The notes under the pieces were generated by a model that did no database searches, was not told the origin of the DNA, and worked only from the letters and a program-made list of their open reading frames with translations. DNA of 64,000 nt from contig CAJFCV020000005.1 in assembly GCA_904066235.2 (NCBI GenBank), positions 1,798,001 to 1,862,000 on the forward strand, in the 5' to 3' direction. Both the position numbers and the translations under genes were made by a program. Every line of letters starts with the position of its first letter. Positions within the stretch are counted from its first letter, which is position 1. Source of the DNA: Bursaphelenchus xylophilus (lineage: Eukaryota; Nematoda; Chromadorea; Rhabditida; Aphelenchoididae). Shown here piece by piece: positions 62,763-64,000 of the stretch.

Positions 62763-63701
62763 TCAATTTAGAGGTGCATTTTCCTGGTAATTGTTATTGG
62801 AATTGGATGACAAAACTTGTTCCAAAGCGTCACAAAACAGCGATCTGTTGGTGTTGTTGAAGTTGGCAAGGCACAACGATCCATTTTCTTCCACATATAC
62901 TCTATGATCGCTGCGGAGCTTTCGAATTTCGTCGTCTGAAATTGGTCTCCGGTCTATCTAGCATAATATAAATTTGTGACCCAACTCTTCAAATTAGGCT
63001 CAGATTTCAATTGTATACTGCAACTACATACCTTGAAGCTCAATTTGAACGTAAATTCCTTGCGATTGCCCCAGGCATTTTGCGGGCCCAGCCAATTTTC
63101 GCGTTTCCAGCGCCATTTTTAGTGCATTTCTCTCATTGTCGAGCTCATTTCTGACCGCCCTGAGGGCATTTTTCCATTCTTCGAGGAGTTTTGGCGACTC
63201 CAACACCTCCGCCACCAATCGACATCCGAAAAACGCCGGGTTGGCCCACTTAACTTGGACTATTCGGGCAAAAGTTGTGTACGTATTCTCGATGACTTTC
63301 TGCGGTTGGTTCGGCAAAATCCCGCAGATCAGATGGCCAAGTGATTCGTCTGAAAAGAGGCGATTAAAAAATGAGATTTTTGAGTATTTAAAAATAAAAA
63401 AATCAAAAAAAAAATTTTTTTTTTGAAACAAAATTTTTTTCAAAAAATTACAGTAACCCTACCGAACAAATAAAAGTTGGCCGCGAACGACTGGGCCACC
63501 AAAAATTCGCGGTCCGTTTTGGCGAACTCTCGGATTGGCCACGCGTCCTCCGCCAGGCCTTGGCCAAGCCCTTGATAGGCCATGTCGAACAACGGGACGA
63601 TTTCTCTCTCAATCAGCACCTCGAAAAGCTCCATCCACTCGGATTTGGAGAGATTTCGTCCGGTCGGATTGTGTGCTGAGGGCTGGAGAAGAATCGCGGA
63701 T
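62763..63701 (-). CDS. Aspartate-aminotransferase-like pseudoenzyme, C-terminal part
   Basis: Three in-phase exons: 63701-63463, 63349-63032, 62935-62763 (TGA), about 243 residues; the N-terminal half lies beyond the window end. The fold-type I aminotransferase signature is clear: SAHNPTG, FDMAYQGLGQG, DAWPIREFAK, VAQSFAANFYLF, VKWANPAFFGCRLV. Family enzymes transfer the amino group between aspartate and 2-oxoglutarate with PLP. In pig cytosolic numbering the PLP lysine 258 (SFSKNF) is Ala here (SFAANF), phosphate-binding Arg266 is Ser (DESLG for NERVG), Arg292 is Gln (IVQVKW for IVRITW), and Arg386 is Ser (NGSLCL for SGRINV). Asn194, Asp222, Tyr225 and Ser255 appear kept. It should therefore be unable to transaminate; a binding or regulatory role, or decay, is inferred. 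The exons are free of stops and frameshifts. Confidence 0.85.
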
Positions 63702-63849
63702 CTGGAAAATTGAAGATGATTGTTGGAAATTTCAAAAAAAAAAAATTTTTTTTGCACTGTGCGGAGATGAAAATTTTGTTTTTATTTTTTTGCACAGTGC
63801 AAATTTTTTTTTTTTTTTTTTTGAAAAATCCGAATTTGAATTCCGGATA

Positions 63850-64000
63850 TTAGTATTTTCATAAAGTGCATGGACATTTGCTCTCTTTCGCACAGTGCAT
63901 TTTGAACTTTGCGCGGTGCAAATTTGAAAACTGCTGTTTGCACAGTGCATTTTGAATTTTTTTCCCACGCTTGTCGCCAACGCACAGTGCAGTTTTTCTC
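63850..64000. repeat. Start of a second GCACAGTGC array
   Basis: TAGTATTTTCATAAAGTGCA and the CACAGTGCATTTTGAACTTT unit recur as at 56580-56650. It lies in an intron of the aminotransferase-like gene and runs off the window. Confidence 0.85.

Overview
The window reads as a metazoan, very probably nematode, nuclear genome. The evidence is short exons with GT-AG introns and TTTTCAG-type acceptors, acceptor sites a few bases before start codons (typical of spliced leaders), an ODR-2/HOT-type Ly6 gene, a MATH-BTB gene, and AT-rich intergenic DNA packed with foldback elements and MITEs. I could not name a species. All gene models were spliced by hand from the sequence; reading-phase agreement across exons was the main test.

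Layout. 1-5 kb: the last exons of an unknown gene (ending at 1257), then tandem and dispersed repeats. 5.4-22.9 kb: the transmembrane half of a Cys-loop ligand-gated ion channel gene with a 14.9 kb intron full of mobile elements, including a foldback element that carries a solo LTR. 23.1-30.2 kb: a complete 13-exon gene for an 890-residue helical protein, tentatively MMS22L-like, with a 160 bp satellite in one intron. 24.8-34.6 kb: six tRNA-Ala(AGC) genes inside a repeated module; one module is interrupted by a 1.54 kb Tc1/mariner-like foldback element. 36.3-46.9 kb: no convincing complete protein gene; three tRNA genes with a Lys (UUU) anticodon and a dense field of GCAC(A/T)GTGC palindromes.

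47-64 kb is gene-rich: an ODR-2/HOT-like GPI-anchored protein (339 aa), a beta-rich protein with a weak F-box-like start (447 aa), two tandem full-length genes for the pyruvate dehydrogenase E1 beta subunit (371 and 361 aa), then on the minus strand a MATH-BTB adaptor and the 3' part of an aspartate-aminotransferase-like gene that has lost the PLP lysine and the main cofactor- and substrate-binding arginines.

The genes do not form one pathway. The links are structural: duplication (PDHB, tRNAs) and recurrent insertion of MITEs into introns. The most noteworthy items are the aminotransferase pseudoenzyme, the foldback insertion with its empty site preserved in paralogous tRNA modules, the solo LTR, the 160 bp intronic satellite, the spaced GCAC(A/T)GTGC field and a 35-nt intron.
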